DNA of 64,000 nucleotides from Rhodoblastus sp963710275 (GTDB lineage Bacteria; Pseudomonadota; Alphaproteobacteria; Rhizobiales; Beijerinckiaceae), in the NCBI GenBank assembly GCA_963710275.1, contig CAVPZS010000005.1, forward strand, positions 806,001-870,000. The letters run 5' to 3'. Below are positions 38,530-48,128 of the stretch, piece by piece; within the stretch, counting starts at the first letter, position 1; the number at the start of each line of letters is the position of its first letter. The notes below the pieces were generated by a model, which saw nothing but the letters and a program-made list of their open reading frames with translations, was not told where the DNA came from and made no database searches. The position numbers and the translations under genes were made by a program.

Positions 38530-39232
38530 CGCATCGCGTCGGCGCCGCGCCCGAGGCCATGCGCGCCATGATCTTGCCCGCCAGCCGCGCATAGGCGGGG
38601 CTCGGGCGGCGCGGGTCGCGTTTCCTGGGATTGGGCAGGGCGGCGGCGAGCAGGGCCGCCTCGCGCGCGGTCAAGGCCGCCGCCGGCTTGCGGAAATAAA
38701 GCCGCGCCGCCGCCTCGGCGCCGAAAACGCCGTCGCCCCATTCGGCGACATTGAGATAGGCGCCGAGAATGCGCGGCTTCGACCACAACAGGTCGAGCGT
38801 CAGGGTCAGCGGCAGCTCCAGCGCCTTGCGGATCACGAAACGGCCCGGAAACAGGAACAGGTTCTTCACGACCTGCATGTCGATGGTCGAGGCGCCGCGC
38901 GCGCGGCCGCCTTCTTCGGCGTCGACCGTCGCGGCGCGCAGCGCCCCCCAGTCCACGCCGGAATGGAGGCAGAAGCGCGCATCCTCCGAGGCGATGACGG
39001 CCTCGCCGAGCCAGGGCGAGATTTTTTCCAGGGGAACCGCGACGCGCTCGACCTTCTGCCCGGTCAGCCGGCGCGCCAGCATCAGCGTCGAGACCGGCGG
39101 CGCGAGCGTGTCGAAGACGAAGAGGCCGGCGATGGCGGCCAGGAGCCCCAGCGCCAGGCGGCGCAGCCAGACGAGAATCCGGTTTTGCGTGGGCTGCGCC
39201 GGGCTGGGGGAGGGGCGGGCGTGGAGCGACAT
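38519..39232 (-). CDS. mtgA: Monofunctional biosynthetic peptidoglycan transglycosylase
   Basis: A 237-residue glycosyltransferase-51 enzyme that polymerises lipid II. A single N-terminal membrane helix (LRRLALGLLAAIAGLFVFDTL) is followed by GT51 motifs: VIASEDARFCLHSGVDW with the catalytic Glu, RGASTIDMQVVKNLFLF, and SKPRILGAYLNVAEWGDGVFG with the second Glu. ATG at 39232 is chosen; the long open frame upstream is antisense to the prenyl synthase gene. It converges with hisG and overlaps it slightly. Confidence 0.93.
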   Translation of the reverse strand: MSLHARPSPSPAQPTQNRILVWLRRLALGLLAAIAGLFVFDTLAPPVSTLMLARRLTGQKVERVAVPLEKISPWLGEAVIASEDARFCLHSGVDWGALRAATVDAEEGGRARGASTIDMQVVKNLFLFPGRFVIRKALELPLTLTLDLLWSKPRILGAYLNVAEWGDGVFGAEAAARLYFRKPAAALTAREAALLAAALPNPRKRDPRRPSPAYARLAGKIMARMASGAAPTRCVRR

Positions 39233-39322
39233 GGGCCGACAAGCCTTGACCCAGACGGGCGCATCGGGCAAGCGAAGCGGACAAGAATTTTGGGCAAGAA
39301 TTTTGGCAAAACGGGGAGTGTC

Positions 39323-40255
39323 ATGACGGGGGAAGCTGCGCGGGATGAATTCGCGACCCGCCTGGTCGCCGTCGCCGAGGCGACCGAAACCATGCTGGAC
39401 GCGTTGCTCCAGCCCCACGGCCTGCCGGGCGAGAAGACCCGTCCGTCGCGCCTGCTGGAGGCCATGCGCTACGCCTCGCTTGGCGGCGGCAAGCGGCTGC
39501 GGCCTTTCCTGCTGGTCGAGACGGCGCGGCTGTTCGGCCTCGAAGGCGAGGGGGTTTTGCGCGCGGCTTGCGCTCTTGAGATGATCCATTGCTATTCGCT
39601 GGTTCATGACGATCTGCCGGCGATGGACGACGACGACCTGCGCCGCGGCCGTCCCACCGCGCACAAGGCTTTCGATGAAGCCACCGCCATTCTCGCCGGC
39701 GACGGCCTGCTCACCTACGCCTTCGACATTGTCGCGGACGCGCCGACCCACGCCGATCCCGCGGCGCGCGCCGAGCTGACGGTGATGCTGGCGCGCGCGG
39801 CGGGCCTCGGCGGCATGGTCGGCGGCCAGGCGCTCGATCTCGAGGCGGAAGCCAGCAAGGCGCCGCATACCCAGGGTTTCGTCGCCTTGATGCAGGCGAT
39901 GAAGACCGGCGCCCTGCTGCTTTACGCGGTGGAGGCCGGCGCCGTCATGGGCGGCGCCGATGCGGCGCAAAAGGCGGCGCTTTCGCGCTACGGCGCGGCG
40001 CTCGGCGCGGCTTTCCAGGTCGCCGACGACATTCTCGACGCCGAGGGCGACGAGCAGGCGCTGGGCAAGCGCGCCGGCAAGGACGCCGACCGCAACAAGG
40101 CGACGCTGGTCGCGGCGCTGGGCCTCGAGGAAGCGCGCAAAAAGCGCGACGCCCTGGCGCAGGACGCCATCAAGGCGCTGGAGGACGGCGGCTTCGGCGA
40201 CAAGGCCTCGGTGCTGGCGGAAGCCGCGCGCTTCACCGTCAGCCGGAAATCCTGA
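39323..40255 (+). CDS. ispA: Polyprenyl (farnesyl/geranylgeranyl) diphosphate synthase
   Basis: A 310-residue trans-isoprenyl diphosphate synthase. The first aspartate-rich motif is LVHDDLPAMDDDDLRRGRPTAHK and the second is FQVADDILDAEGDEQALGK. GGGKRLRPFLL is the substrate-binding start. Residues before the first motif (AACALEMIHCYSLV) fit a short-chain synthase such as FPP or GGPP synthase, but product length cannot be fixed from sequence. ATG 39323 is selected over in-frame upstream codons antisense to mtgA. Confidence 0.9.
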   Translation: MTGEAARDEFATRLVAVAEATETMLDALLQPHGLPGEKTRPSRLLEAMRYASLGGGKRLRPFLLVETARLFGLEGEGVLRAACALEMIHCYSLVHDDLPAMDDDDLRRGRPTAHKAFDEATAILAGDGLLTYAFDIVADAPTHADPAARAELTVMLARAAGLGGMVGGQALDLEAEASKAPHTQGFVALMQAMKTGALLLYAVEAGAVMGGADAAQKAALSRYGAALGAAFQVADDILDAEGDEQALGKRAGKDADRNKATLVAALGLEEARKKRDALAQDAIKALEDGGFGDKASVLAEAARFTVSRKS

Positions 40256-40259
40256 TCGG

Positions 40260-40946
40260 ATGACCATGCGCGCGCTGACCAAGCCCTTTCGCGTCATCAG
40301 GGCGCGGCCCCGGCTTTTCATCTGCGCGCTTGTCGGCCTCGTCGTCGGCCTGGCGACGCCGCATGACTGGCGGCCGGTGACGCGCGGGCTCGTCGGCTGG
40401 AACATCGCGGTGTGGCTCTACCTCCTGGCCGTCGGCGTGATGATCTTTCGCGCCGAACACCGCGACATCCATCGCCGCGCCGCGTTGCAGGACGAGGGAC
40501 GCTACGCCATCCTCGCCCTGGCCGCCGTGGCGTCGACCGTCTCCTTCGGCGCCATCTTCGCCCAGCTCGCCTCGGTGAAGGACATGGCCTGGGAGCAGAA
40601 GAGCCTGCATATCGGGCTGGCGCTGGTGACGATCCTCGGCTCCTGGCTGTTCGTCCACCTGACCTTCGCGCTGCATTACGCGCATGAATTCTTTCGCGTC
40701 GCCAGGAAGAACGCCGAGGGCAAATGGTGCGGCGGCATTGATTTTCCGGGCGTGGACTGCCCCGACTATCCTGATTTCCTGTATTTTTCCTATGTGATCG
40801 GGGTCGCCTGCGCCACCGCCGACGCCTCCATCACCGGCCGTCCGCTGCGCCGCCTCGCGCTGCTGCACTGCGTTCTCGCGTTTTTCTACAATAATGCGGT
40901 GCTGGCGATGACGATCAACATCGGCGCGGGCTTTATCGGGAGCTGA
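40260..40946 (+). CDS. DUF1345 family membrane protein
   Basis: A 228-residue protein with about six hydrophobic segments. The core FALHYAHEFFRVARKN...GGIDFPGVDCPDYPDFLYFSYVIGVACATADASIT is the conserved DUF1345 signature, rich in polar residues between helices. Function is unknown. It begins 4 bases after the prenyl synthase stop, so the two are probably co-transcribed. Confidence 0.88.
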   Translation: MTMRALTKPFRVIRARPRLFICALVGLVVGLATPHDWRPVTRGLVGWNIAVWLYLLAVGVMIFRAEHRDIHRRAALQDEGRYAILALAAVASTVSFGAIFAQLASVKDMAWEQKSLHIGLALVTILGSWLFVHLTFALHYAHEFFRVARKNAEGKWCGGIDFPGVDCPDYPDFLYFSYVIGVACATADASITGRPLRRLALLHCVLAFFYNNAVLAMTINIGAGFIGS

Positions 40947-40956
40947 GGGTTTGGCC

Positions 40957-41460
40957 ATGAACCGGATCGTCAGGACATCGTCATGCGCCTGCGGGCGCGT
41001 TCGCTGCCAGGCCGTCGGCGCTCCGATCCTGAGCGCCGTCTGCTACTGTGACGACTGTCAGGCAGGCGGCAGGCAGATCGAGGGGCTGCCCAACGCGGCG
41101 CGTGTCCTCGACGCCGATGGCGGGACGCCCTATCTGAGCTATCGGGACGACCGGTTCAGCTGCGAGTCGGGCGCGGACCTGCTGGTTGGCTACAAGATCA
41201 GGGATGACGCGCCGAGCCAGCGGTTCGTGGCGTCTTGCTGCAACTCGGGCATGTATCTGAAGTTCGCGCCAGGACACTGGGTCTCGGCCTATCGCGCCAG
41301 GTTCGACGGCGACCTGCCGCCGATCGAGATGAGGACGCAAACACAATACCGCCTTGCGGATACGGAAATTCCCCGCGATGCGCCGAGCTACCGCAGGTTT
41401 CCGTTGAAACTCCTGGGCAAATTGCTCGGCGCGCGTATCGCCATGCTCCTTGGACGATAG
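40957..41460 (+). CDS. Small cysteine-rich protein, GFA-like (DUF6151-type)
   Basis: A 167-residue soluble protein. The N-terminus SCACGRVRCQAVGAP and CYCDDCQAGGRQI resemble the Cys-rich zinc site of the Gfa/CENP-V family, and a further pair appears in VASCCNSGM. Classical Gfa proteins bind zinc and were proposed to help glutathione react with formaldehyde; whether this one does is unknown. ATG 40957 is chosen over TTG 40951. It follows the DUF1345 gene by 10 bases. Confidence 0.75.
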   Translation: MNRIVRTSSCACGRVRCQAVGAPILSAVCYCDDCQAGGRQIEGLPNAARVLDADGGTPYLSYRDDRFSCESGADLLVGYKIRDDAPSQRFVASCCNSGMYLKFAPGHWVSAYRARFDGDLPPIEMRTQTQYRLADTEIPRDAPSYRRFPLKLLGKLLGARIAMLLGR

Positions 41461-41464
41461 GTCC

Positions 41465-42922
41465 TCAGCCGCCGACCGTATCGACGTTATAGACGTCGTC
41501 ACGGAAATGCACGGTGCCGTCGGCCGACGCCCAGCCGGTCATGTAGACCCAGATCACCGGGACGGCCCTGGGCAGCTTGATGTCTTCACGCGCGCCGGAG
41601 GCGATGCGGCTCTGGATCAGCGCGCTGGTCCAGCCGAAGCCGCCGCCCGCCCCGGGGGCGGCCGACGCCGTCTGCGCTCCGGTGACCGGGACCCCCTGCA
41701 GCAGCCAGGCGGCGAGATCGTAGACGCCCTGGACGCGCACGCAGCCATGCGACAGGAAGCGATAGTCATTGGCGAACAGATTGCGCGAGGGCGTGTCGTG
41801 CATGTAGACGGCGTCGGGATTGGGCATGGCGATGCGGATCAGGCCGAGCGAATTGCCGGCGCCGGAATCCTGGCGCAGCGTGTAGTTGACCGCCTTGTCC
41901 GAATTCCAGTTGATGGCGCCGGGCTTGATCTCGTTGCCCTTGCCGTCGAGGATGCGGATATGCGCCCGCGACAGATAGTTCGGCTGGGTGCGCATTTTCG
42001 GAATGATCTCGTTCTTGATGATCGATTCCGGCACGGTCCAGGTCGGGTTCAGGTTGATGGCGACGATCTTCGCCGAAATCTGCGGCGACTGGTGCTCGGG
42101 GCCGCCGACGATGGCGACGTAGCGGCGCGCGACATGGCCGTTCTCGATGGCGTCCACCGCGGTCGAGGGCAGGTTGACCACCACATATTTGTCGCCGAAC
42201 GAAAAATTCATGCCCGCCAGCCGCTGGGCGCTGGAGGCGAGCTGCTTGAAGCGGACATTGGCGGGAATGTTCAGCGCCCGCAGCGTGGCGCCGGCGACCA
42301 CGCCGCTCTGGCGCAGGCCGTTGCGGAACTGGAAGCGTTTCACCGCCGAGGTCAGGGCCGGGCTCCAGCTGGAGCCGGCGCCCTCGGCGCCGACCAGGTC
42401 GCCCTCCACCGCGAGGCGGCGGCGCAAGGCCACGACAGCCGGCCCCCTGGCGCCGGGCGACAGCGAGGATGGCACGACCGGCCAGCCGCCGGCGTCGACG
42501 ATATTGGCGTAATGCTCGGACGCCTTGGCCGTGGCGAAGAAGGTCTCTGGCTGCAGCACCGGCGTCGGGTCGTCGGACAGGGCCATTTCGCCCGCGGCGG
42601 CGCGGGGCTTGGGTTTGGGCTTGGGCTTCCTCACCGGCGCGGCCTGCGCCTGGACAGGCGCGGCCTGCGCCGCAGGCGCCTCGGCGGCGGGAGCGGGGGC
42701 GGCCGCTGGAATGGCGGGAGCGGGAGCGGGAACGGCGGGGGCGGGGACGGCAGGAGCGGGAACGGCTGCGGCGGGAGCGGCTGGCGCCGGAACCGCGGCG
42801 GGCGCCGACGGCTGGTTGCTCAAAGGCTCGGGAGAGAGCGGGCTCTGCGCCCCGGCGAACAGGGACCCCGTGCATAAAAAGGTTGTCGCCAGAAGACCGA
42901 TCCAGATTTTCGCGCGCGTCAT
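41465..42922 (-). CDS. L,D-transpeptidase with peptidoglycan-binding domain (YcbB-like)
   Basis: A 485-residue secreted enzyme that forms 3-3 peptidoglycan cross-links or anchors proteins. An N-terminal signal (MTRAKIWIGLLATTFLCTGSLFAGAQ) is followed by a Pro/Ala-rich linker of ~70 residues built from repeats of AVPAP and a basic KPKPKPK stretch. A peptidoglycan-binding domain precedes the YkuD catalytic domain with the active-site SHGCVRV. DAVYMHDTPSRNLFANDYRFLSHG is the family signature. ATG 42922 is preferred; an ATG at 42949 would add nine residues. Confidence 0.92.
   Translation of the reverse strand: MTRAKIWIGLLATTFLCTGSLFAGAQSPLSPEPLSNQPSAPAAVPAPAAPAAAVPAPAVPAPAVPAPAPAIPAAAPAPAAEAPAAQAAPVQAQAAPVRKPKPKPKPRAAAGEMALSDDPTPVLQPETFFATAKASEHYANIVDAGGWPVVPSSLSPGARGPAVVALRRRLAVEGDLVGAEGAGSSWSPALTSAVKRFQFRNGLRQSGVVAGATLRALNIPANVRFKQLASSAQRLAGMNFSFGDKYVVVNLPSTAVDAIENGHVARRYVAIVGGPEHQSPQISAKIVAINLNPTWTVPESIIKNEIIPKMRTQPNYLSRAHIRILDGKGNEIKPGAINWNSDKAVNYTLRQDSGAGNSLGLIRIAMPNPDAVYMHDTPSRNLFANDYRFLSHGCVRVQGVYDLAAWLLQGVPVTGAQTASAAPGAGGGFGWTSALIQSRIASGAREDIKLPRAVPVIWVYMTGWASADGTVHFRDDVYNVDTVGG
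42665..42815. repeat. Low-complexity Ala/Pro-coding repeat
   Basis: Short degenerate units such as GCGGGAGCGGGAAC recur within the linker of the L,D-transpeptidase and encode alternating Ala-Pro and Val-Pro-Ala-Pro. Such tracts change length easily and serve as extended spacers across the periplasm. Confidence 0.7.
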
Positions 42923-43600
42923 AATGCCGTTTTTCCCTTGATCGCCCATTGCTCGAGATGCCCGCGAGATAAGACTCCAATGTCCTCGCTTGCCAAGGTG
43001 TTTATGTCGGGCGCCGTGTGAATTCCCGTTTCGTGTGACCTTTTTGCGGCGCGCCCTCGGCGGAAACGTCAGAAATGAGGCGCCCTGCATAAGAAAAAGG
43101 CATTATTGTCTGAAATCTTGCTATACGCGGGTTTCGACAGTGCTGATGTCATTTTAGTCACGCCGAAGCGGCTCCTCAGGGAAAATCTTGCAATTTCGGG
43201 CGTTTGCGCGCGACCCAACTCCTTGCGCCGCATTTTTCGCCGGCCATGGCACGGTTCTGGCTAAACCCAGGCCGAAGCAGGCAAATCCCTCCGGATCGGG
43301 CGCTCTCCTGGGCGCCGGGCTCTCCGAAAACCAGCCGCCAGGCCGTCCACCGCGATTCCCCAAAAAAGGGGATGAATTGCGGGGGATTGTTTGCGCGCGC
43401 CAGCAAAAAACTCGTGCTGCGATGCAAGAAGGTCACAGTATTAAAAAAGCGTAAAGCATTACAAAAATACTCATTGCTTCTTTATGCGGAGCCGTGAGAG
43501 TCCCGAACCTGAACAGTTGTAACCGACTCAAATCCGGCTCGCGACCCGTGTCCGCCTCGATCGAGGCGCCTGGCCGCAGCCCATCAAGCGTAGGTCCCTG
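42923..43600. other. 678-base gene-free region before the efflux operon
   Basis: No convincing gene. Short frames near 43154-43500 on both strands lack family features and plausible starts. Two AT-rich patches (43085-43160 and 43430-43500) probably carry the promoters of the L,D-transpeptidase (minus) and the efflux operon (plus). I saw no clear operator or riboswitch. Confidence 0.45.
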
Positions 43601-44815
43601 ATGGCATCTGAAGTCCAACCGCCCCGCTCGTCCAAACTGCGCAACATCCTGCTCGTCGGGGTTGTTCTGCTCGCTGGCTATTATTTCCTGGGCGGCAAGG
43701 ACCATTGGCCCTTCGGCAAGCCGGCGGAACAGGCCGCCGAGGCGCCCGCCGCCGAGGCCAAATCGGGGCCGCCGACGCTGGAGCTGACAGAAAAGCAGCT
43801 GGAGGTGATCAAGGTCGGCAAGATCGCCAGCCGCGATTTCCGCTATGTCAAGTCGGCCGTCGGCAATGTCGACTTCAACCAGGACCTCTCGGCCCAGGTG
43901 TCGAGCCCCTACCAGGGCCGCATCATCCAGGTCTTCGTCTATCTCGGCGATCGCGTGAAGCGCGGCCAGCCGCTGTTCACGCTTGAGAGCCCCGACCTGA
44001 TGACGGCGGAAGGGACCCTGCTGCAGACGGCCGGCGTCGCCACGCTCGCGACCAACAACCTCACCCGCCTGCGCCAGGCCACCAAGCTCGGCGGCACCGC
44101 GCAGAAGGACCTCGACCAGGCGGTCTCCGACCAGATGACGGCCGAGGCCAACTACAAGGCGGCGCGCATCGCCACCACCGTCTTCGGCAAGACCGAGGAA
44201 GAGATCGACCAGATGGTCAGGGATCGCAAGGTCGATGGCGTGCTGATCATCCGCAGCCCCTCGGACGGCGTCGTTTCGGCGCGTGTCGCCGCGCCCGGCA
44301 TGCTGATCCAGCCGGGCGGGACGCCGATCACCGTCAGCGACAATTCCTCCATGTGGCTGAATTCCTATGTCGTCGAAAGCGATGCGCTGTGGATGCGCCC
44401 CGGCGAGGCCGTGGTGGCGAGCATCCCGACCGCTTCCGACGAACCCTTTACCGGCAAGGTCACCCGGGTCGGCGGTTCGGTCGACCCCAACACCCATCGC
44501 CTGCTGGTGCGCGCCCAGATCGACGATCCCGAGCACAAGCTTCGCGCCGGCATGATCGCCACCTACCAGATCACCGTCGACAAGCCGGTCAGTTCGCTGA
44601 GCATTCCCGACAATGGCGTCGTGCGCGAGGGCGACGGCACGAGGACGGTCTGGATCCAGAAGGACAAGACCCATTTCGAGCAGCGCGTCGTCAAGCTCGG
44701 CGCGCACCAGGACGGCTTTGTCCAGCTGCTCGAGGGCGTGAAGGAGGGCGAACCGGTCATCGTCGACGGCGCCATCTTCGTCGACAACATTCTCAACGCG
44801 CCGCCGTCCGACTGA
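43601..44815 (+). CDS. RND efflux periplasmic adaptor (CzcB/CusB-like)
   Basis: A 404-residue membrane-fusion protein. One N-terminal membrane anchor (LRNILLVGVVLLAGYYFLGG) is followed by a barrel-sandwich hybrid (QVSSPYQGRIIQVFVYLGDRVKRGQPLFTLESPDL), an alpha-helical hairpin, and beta-barrel and membrane-proximal domains (SVDPNTHRLLVRAQIDDPEHKLRAGMIATYQI). It bridges the inner-membrane pump and the outer-membrane channel encoded next. No His-rich metal site is obvious, so metal specificity is inferred only from the pump family. Confidence 0.9.
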   Translation: MASEVQPPRSSKLRNILLVGVVLLAGYYFLGGKDHWPFGKPAEQAAEAPAAEAKSGPPTLELTEKQLEVIKVGKIASRDFRYVKSAVGNVDFNQDLSAQVSSPYQGRIIQVFVYLGDRVKRGQPLFTLESPDLMTAEGTLLQTAGVATLATNNLTRLRQATKLGGTAQKDLDQAVSDQMTAEANYKAARIATTVFGKTEEEIDQMVRDRKVDGVLIIRSPSDGVVSARVAAPGMLIQPGGTPITVSDNSSMWLNSYVVESDALWMRPGEAVVASIPTASDEPFTGKVTRVGGSVDPNTHRLLVRAQIDDPEHKLRAGMIATYQITVDKPVSSLSIPDNGVVREGDGTRTVWIQKDKTHFEQRVVKLGAHQDGFVQLLEGVKEGEPVIVDGAIFVDNILNAPPSD

Positions 44816-44864
44816 CGACGTCTCCCCCGCCCCTAGTTCCGTTTCTCCCGCGGGAGTGTGAATT

Positions 44865-47800
44865 TTGATTAAAGCCCTGCTTACCTTCAGCCTGACGCGC
44901 CGCGCCATCATCGTCCTTGGCGTGGTGGTGTTCCTGGCCGCCGGCGCGTTCTCCTTCACCAAGCTGAATATCGAGGCCTATCCGAACCCGGCGCCGACGA
45001 TTCTCGAAATCACCGCGCAGGCCGCCGGCCTTTCGGCCGAGGAAATGGAGAAATATTACACCATTCCCATGGAAATCGGGCTTTATCCGACGCCCGGCGT
45101 CGCCAATATCCGTTCGACCTCCTTCTATGGCCTGACCTTCGTCCGCGTGACCTTCAAATATGGCGTCGATTATTATTTCGCCTTCGCCCAGGCCGCGGTC
45201 AGCCTGCAGCAGAACGTCAACCTGCCGGGCGCGCCAAATTCCGCAGATCCAGCAATCCAGCCTCACCGGCGAAATCTACCGCTATGAGGTGACGGGCCCG
45301 CCCCATTTCGGCCTGACCAACCTTCGCACCATCCAGGACTGGGTGGTGACCCGCCGCCTGCTGACCATTCCCGGCGTCGTCCAGCTCAACTCCTGGGGCG
45401 GCACCACCAAGGAATTCCACGTCGAGGTCGATCCGGCCAAGCTCGAAGCCTACAGCATCACCATTCCCCAGATCATCACCGCGCTGGGCAACGCCAACAT
45501 CAATGTCGGCGGCCGCGAAGTCACCATCGGCCAGCAATCGATCAACATCCGCGGCGTCGGCCTGATCGACAGCGGCGGCGCCGATGACCTGACCCAGGGC
45601 GACCGGGTCACGGATATCGAGAATATCGTCCTGACCCAGCAGAACGGCGTGCCGGTGCAGGTCAAGAACGTCGGCAGGGTCAATATCGGCTATGTCCCGC
45701 GCCTCGGCATCGCCGGCCGCGACAAGGACGATGACGTCGCCGCCGCCATCGTGGTGATGGGCCGCACCCAGCACACCAACGACATCCTGCCCAAGGTCGA
45801 GGCGATGATCCACGCGATCAACACCGACGGCACCCTGCCGCCCGGCGTCAAGGTCGTGCCCTATTACGACCGCGGCGCGCTGGTCGGCGTCACCACTCAC
45901 ACCGTGCTGCACAATCTCGTCTTCGGCTGCCTGCTGGTGTTCTTCATCCAGTGGATCTTCCTCGGCGACCTGCGCTCGGCCATCGTGGTGGCGGCGAACA
46001 TCCCCTTCGCGCTGTTCTTCGCCATCATGATCCTGGTCATGCAGGGCGAGGACGCCAACCTGCTGTCGGTCGGCGCGGTGGATTTCGGCATCATCGTCGA
46101 TTCCGCGGTCATCCTGGTCGAGAACATCTTCCGCAACTTCCAGCTGCGCGGACAGGAGCGGCAGGCGCTGCTGCAGCACCTGTTCGAAGGCTACTGGGGC
46201 CCGAACCCGACGGCGCTCGGCACCAAGGGCGATTCGACCCGCTGGACCAACCGCCTGCGCATGATCCTGATCTCGGCGCTGCAGGTCGACAAGGCGGTGT
46301 TCTTCACCGCCACCATCACCGTCACCGCCTTCCTGCCGCTCTTCACGATGACGGGCGTCGAAGGCCAGATCTTCGGACCGATGGCGCGCACCTACGCCTA
46401 TGCCCTCACCGGCGCGCTGCTCGCCACCTTCACCGTGGCGCCGGTCATGGCCTCGCTGGTGCTGCCGGCGCGGGTGCAGGAACACGAGACCATCGTCGTC
46501 CACGCCATCCGCTCGATCTATTCTCCGGTGCTGAAATTCGCGCTGGACAATGTCGGCGTCACCATCGCCATCGGCATCGTCTTCCTCGGCCTCGGCGGCG
46601 TGCTCGGCTCGCGGCTCGGCTCGGAATTCCTGCCGGCGCTGGAAGAAGGCAATTACTGGATCCGCGCCTCCATGCCGCCGACGATCTCGCTCGACGCCGG
46701 CTCGGCCGCCGCCGACAAGATGCGCGAAATCCTCAATCGCCATCCGGAAATCCTGACCGTCGTCTCGCAGCACGGTCGTCCGGACAACGGCTCCGACGCC
46801 TCGCCCTTCTCCAATGTCGAGCTGTTCGCGCCGCTGAAGCCCTTCGACGAGTGGCCCCCGGGATTGACCAAGGAAAAGCTGACGGCGCAATTGCAGAAGG
46901 AGTTCTCGGACGAACTGCCCGGCGTCGGCTTCAACTTCTCGCAATATATCCAGGACAACGTGGAAGAAGCGCTGTCCGGCGTGAAGGGCGCCAATTCGGT
47001 CAAGATCATTGGTCCGAACCTGGTCAAGCTGGAAGAGATCGCGACCAAGGTCCAGGATGAAATGGCCAAGGTGCGCGGCATCGCCGATCTCGGCATCTTC
47101 CACGTCCAGGGCCAGCCGAACCTCAACATCAAGATCGACCGCGCCAAGACCGCCCGCTACGGCCTCAACACGGGCGACGTCAACACCGTGGTCCAGGCGG
47201 CGCTCGCCGGCGCTTCGGCGACCACCGTGCTCGAGGGCGACCGCACCTTCAATCTCTCGGTTCGCCTGCAGCGCGAAAGCCGCCTCGACATCGATGCGGT
47301 CAAGGCGGTCAAGGTCGGCTACACCAACGCCGCCGGCGGCGTGTCCTTCGTGCCCCTGTCGGAGCTTGCCGACATCGCCGTCGAAACCGGCGCGTCCTAC
47401 ATCTACCGCGAAAAATCGGCCCGCTTCATTCCGATCAAGTTCTCGGTGCGCGGGCGCGATCTCGGCGGCACCGTGGAAGAGGCGCAGGAGCGCATCGCCA
47501 AGGCGATCAAGCTGCCGACCGGCTACCGCATCACCTGGGCGGGCGAGTTCGAGGATCTCCAGGCCGCCAGCGCGCGTCTGAAAGTCGTCGTTCCCATCAC
47601 CATCGCCCTGGTGCTGGTGCTGCTCTACGGCCTGTTCAACACCTTGCGCAATTCACTGCTGGCCATGGCGGGCATCCCCTTCGCCATCTCCGGCGGCATC
47701 ATCGCGCTGTACATCTCCGGCCTGGACTTCTCGGTCTCGGCGGCGATCGGCTTCATCTCGCTGATCGGCGTCGCGGTGATGGACGGCATCCTGAACATCA

Positions 47801-48102
47801 CCTACTACCGCGAGCTCCGCATCAACGGCATGGGCGTCGCCGAGGCGGTGTTCTACGGCGCCGAGCAGAGAATGCGTCCCATGCTGATGACCGCGCTGTC
47901 GGCGGGCGTCGGCCTGCTGCCGGCGGCGATTTCGACCGGCATCGGCAGCCAGGTGCAGAAGCCCCTGGCGACCGTGGTCGTCGGCGGCATGACCATCGGT
48001 CCGATCATGCTGCTGGTTGTCGCCCCGGCCGTCCGCAAACTCTTCCTGCGCAAGGACGAGATCCAGCGGCTGCCCGCGCCGACCGCCCGGCACGACGATT
48101 GA
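44865..48102 (+). CDS. Heavy-metal RND efflux pump (CzcA/CusA family), one-base frameshift in this sequence
   Basis: A 1078-residue inner-membrane proton antiporter after repair. The N-terminal helix (RRAIIVLGVVVFLAAGAFSF) and AYPNPAPTILEITAQAAGLSAEEMEKYYTIPME are typical of the HME class. So is DFGIIVDSAVILVENIF in helix 4, and two sets of membrane helices flank large periplasmic loops. The frame breaks at 45234-45235. Removing one C gives NLPGAQIPQIQQSSLTGEIYRY, as in homologues. Likely substrates are divalent or monovalent metals, not resolved here. It lies between adaptor and OMF genes in one operon. Confidence 0.9.
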
Positions 48103-48128
48103 TTTCCAGAGGGATCGGAGTTGAAGTG

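Noticed and set aside
43154..43500. Several short open frames on both strands upstream of the efflux operon
   Set aside because: No family resemblance, no convincing ribosome site, overlapping each other.
45160..45233. Separate start for the RND pump at the second open frame (45160)
   Set aside because: The first ~25 residues of that frame are an out-of-frame reading of the pump; one inserted base explains the two frames.
45217..47103. 628-codon open frame antisense to the RND pump gene
   Set aside because: Composition of a shadow frame; no signal, motif or plausible start.
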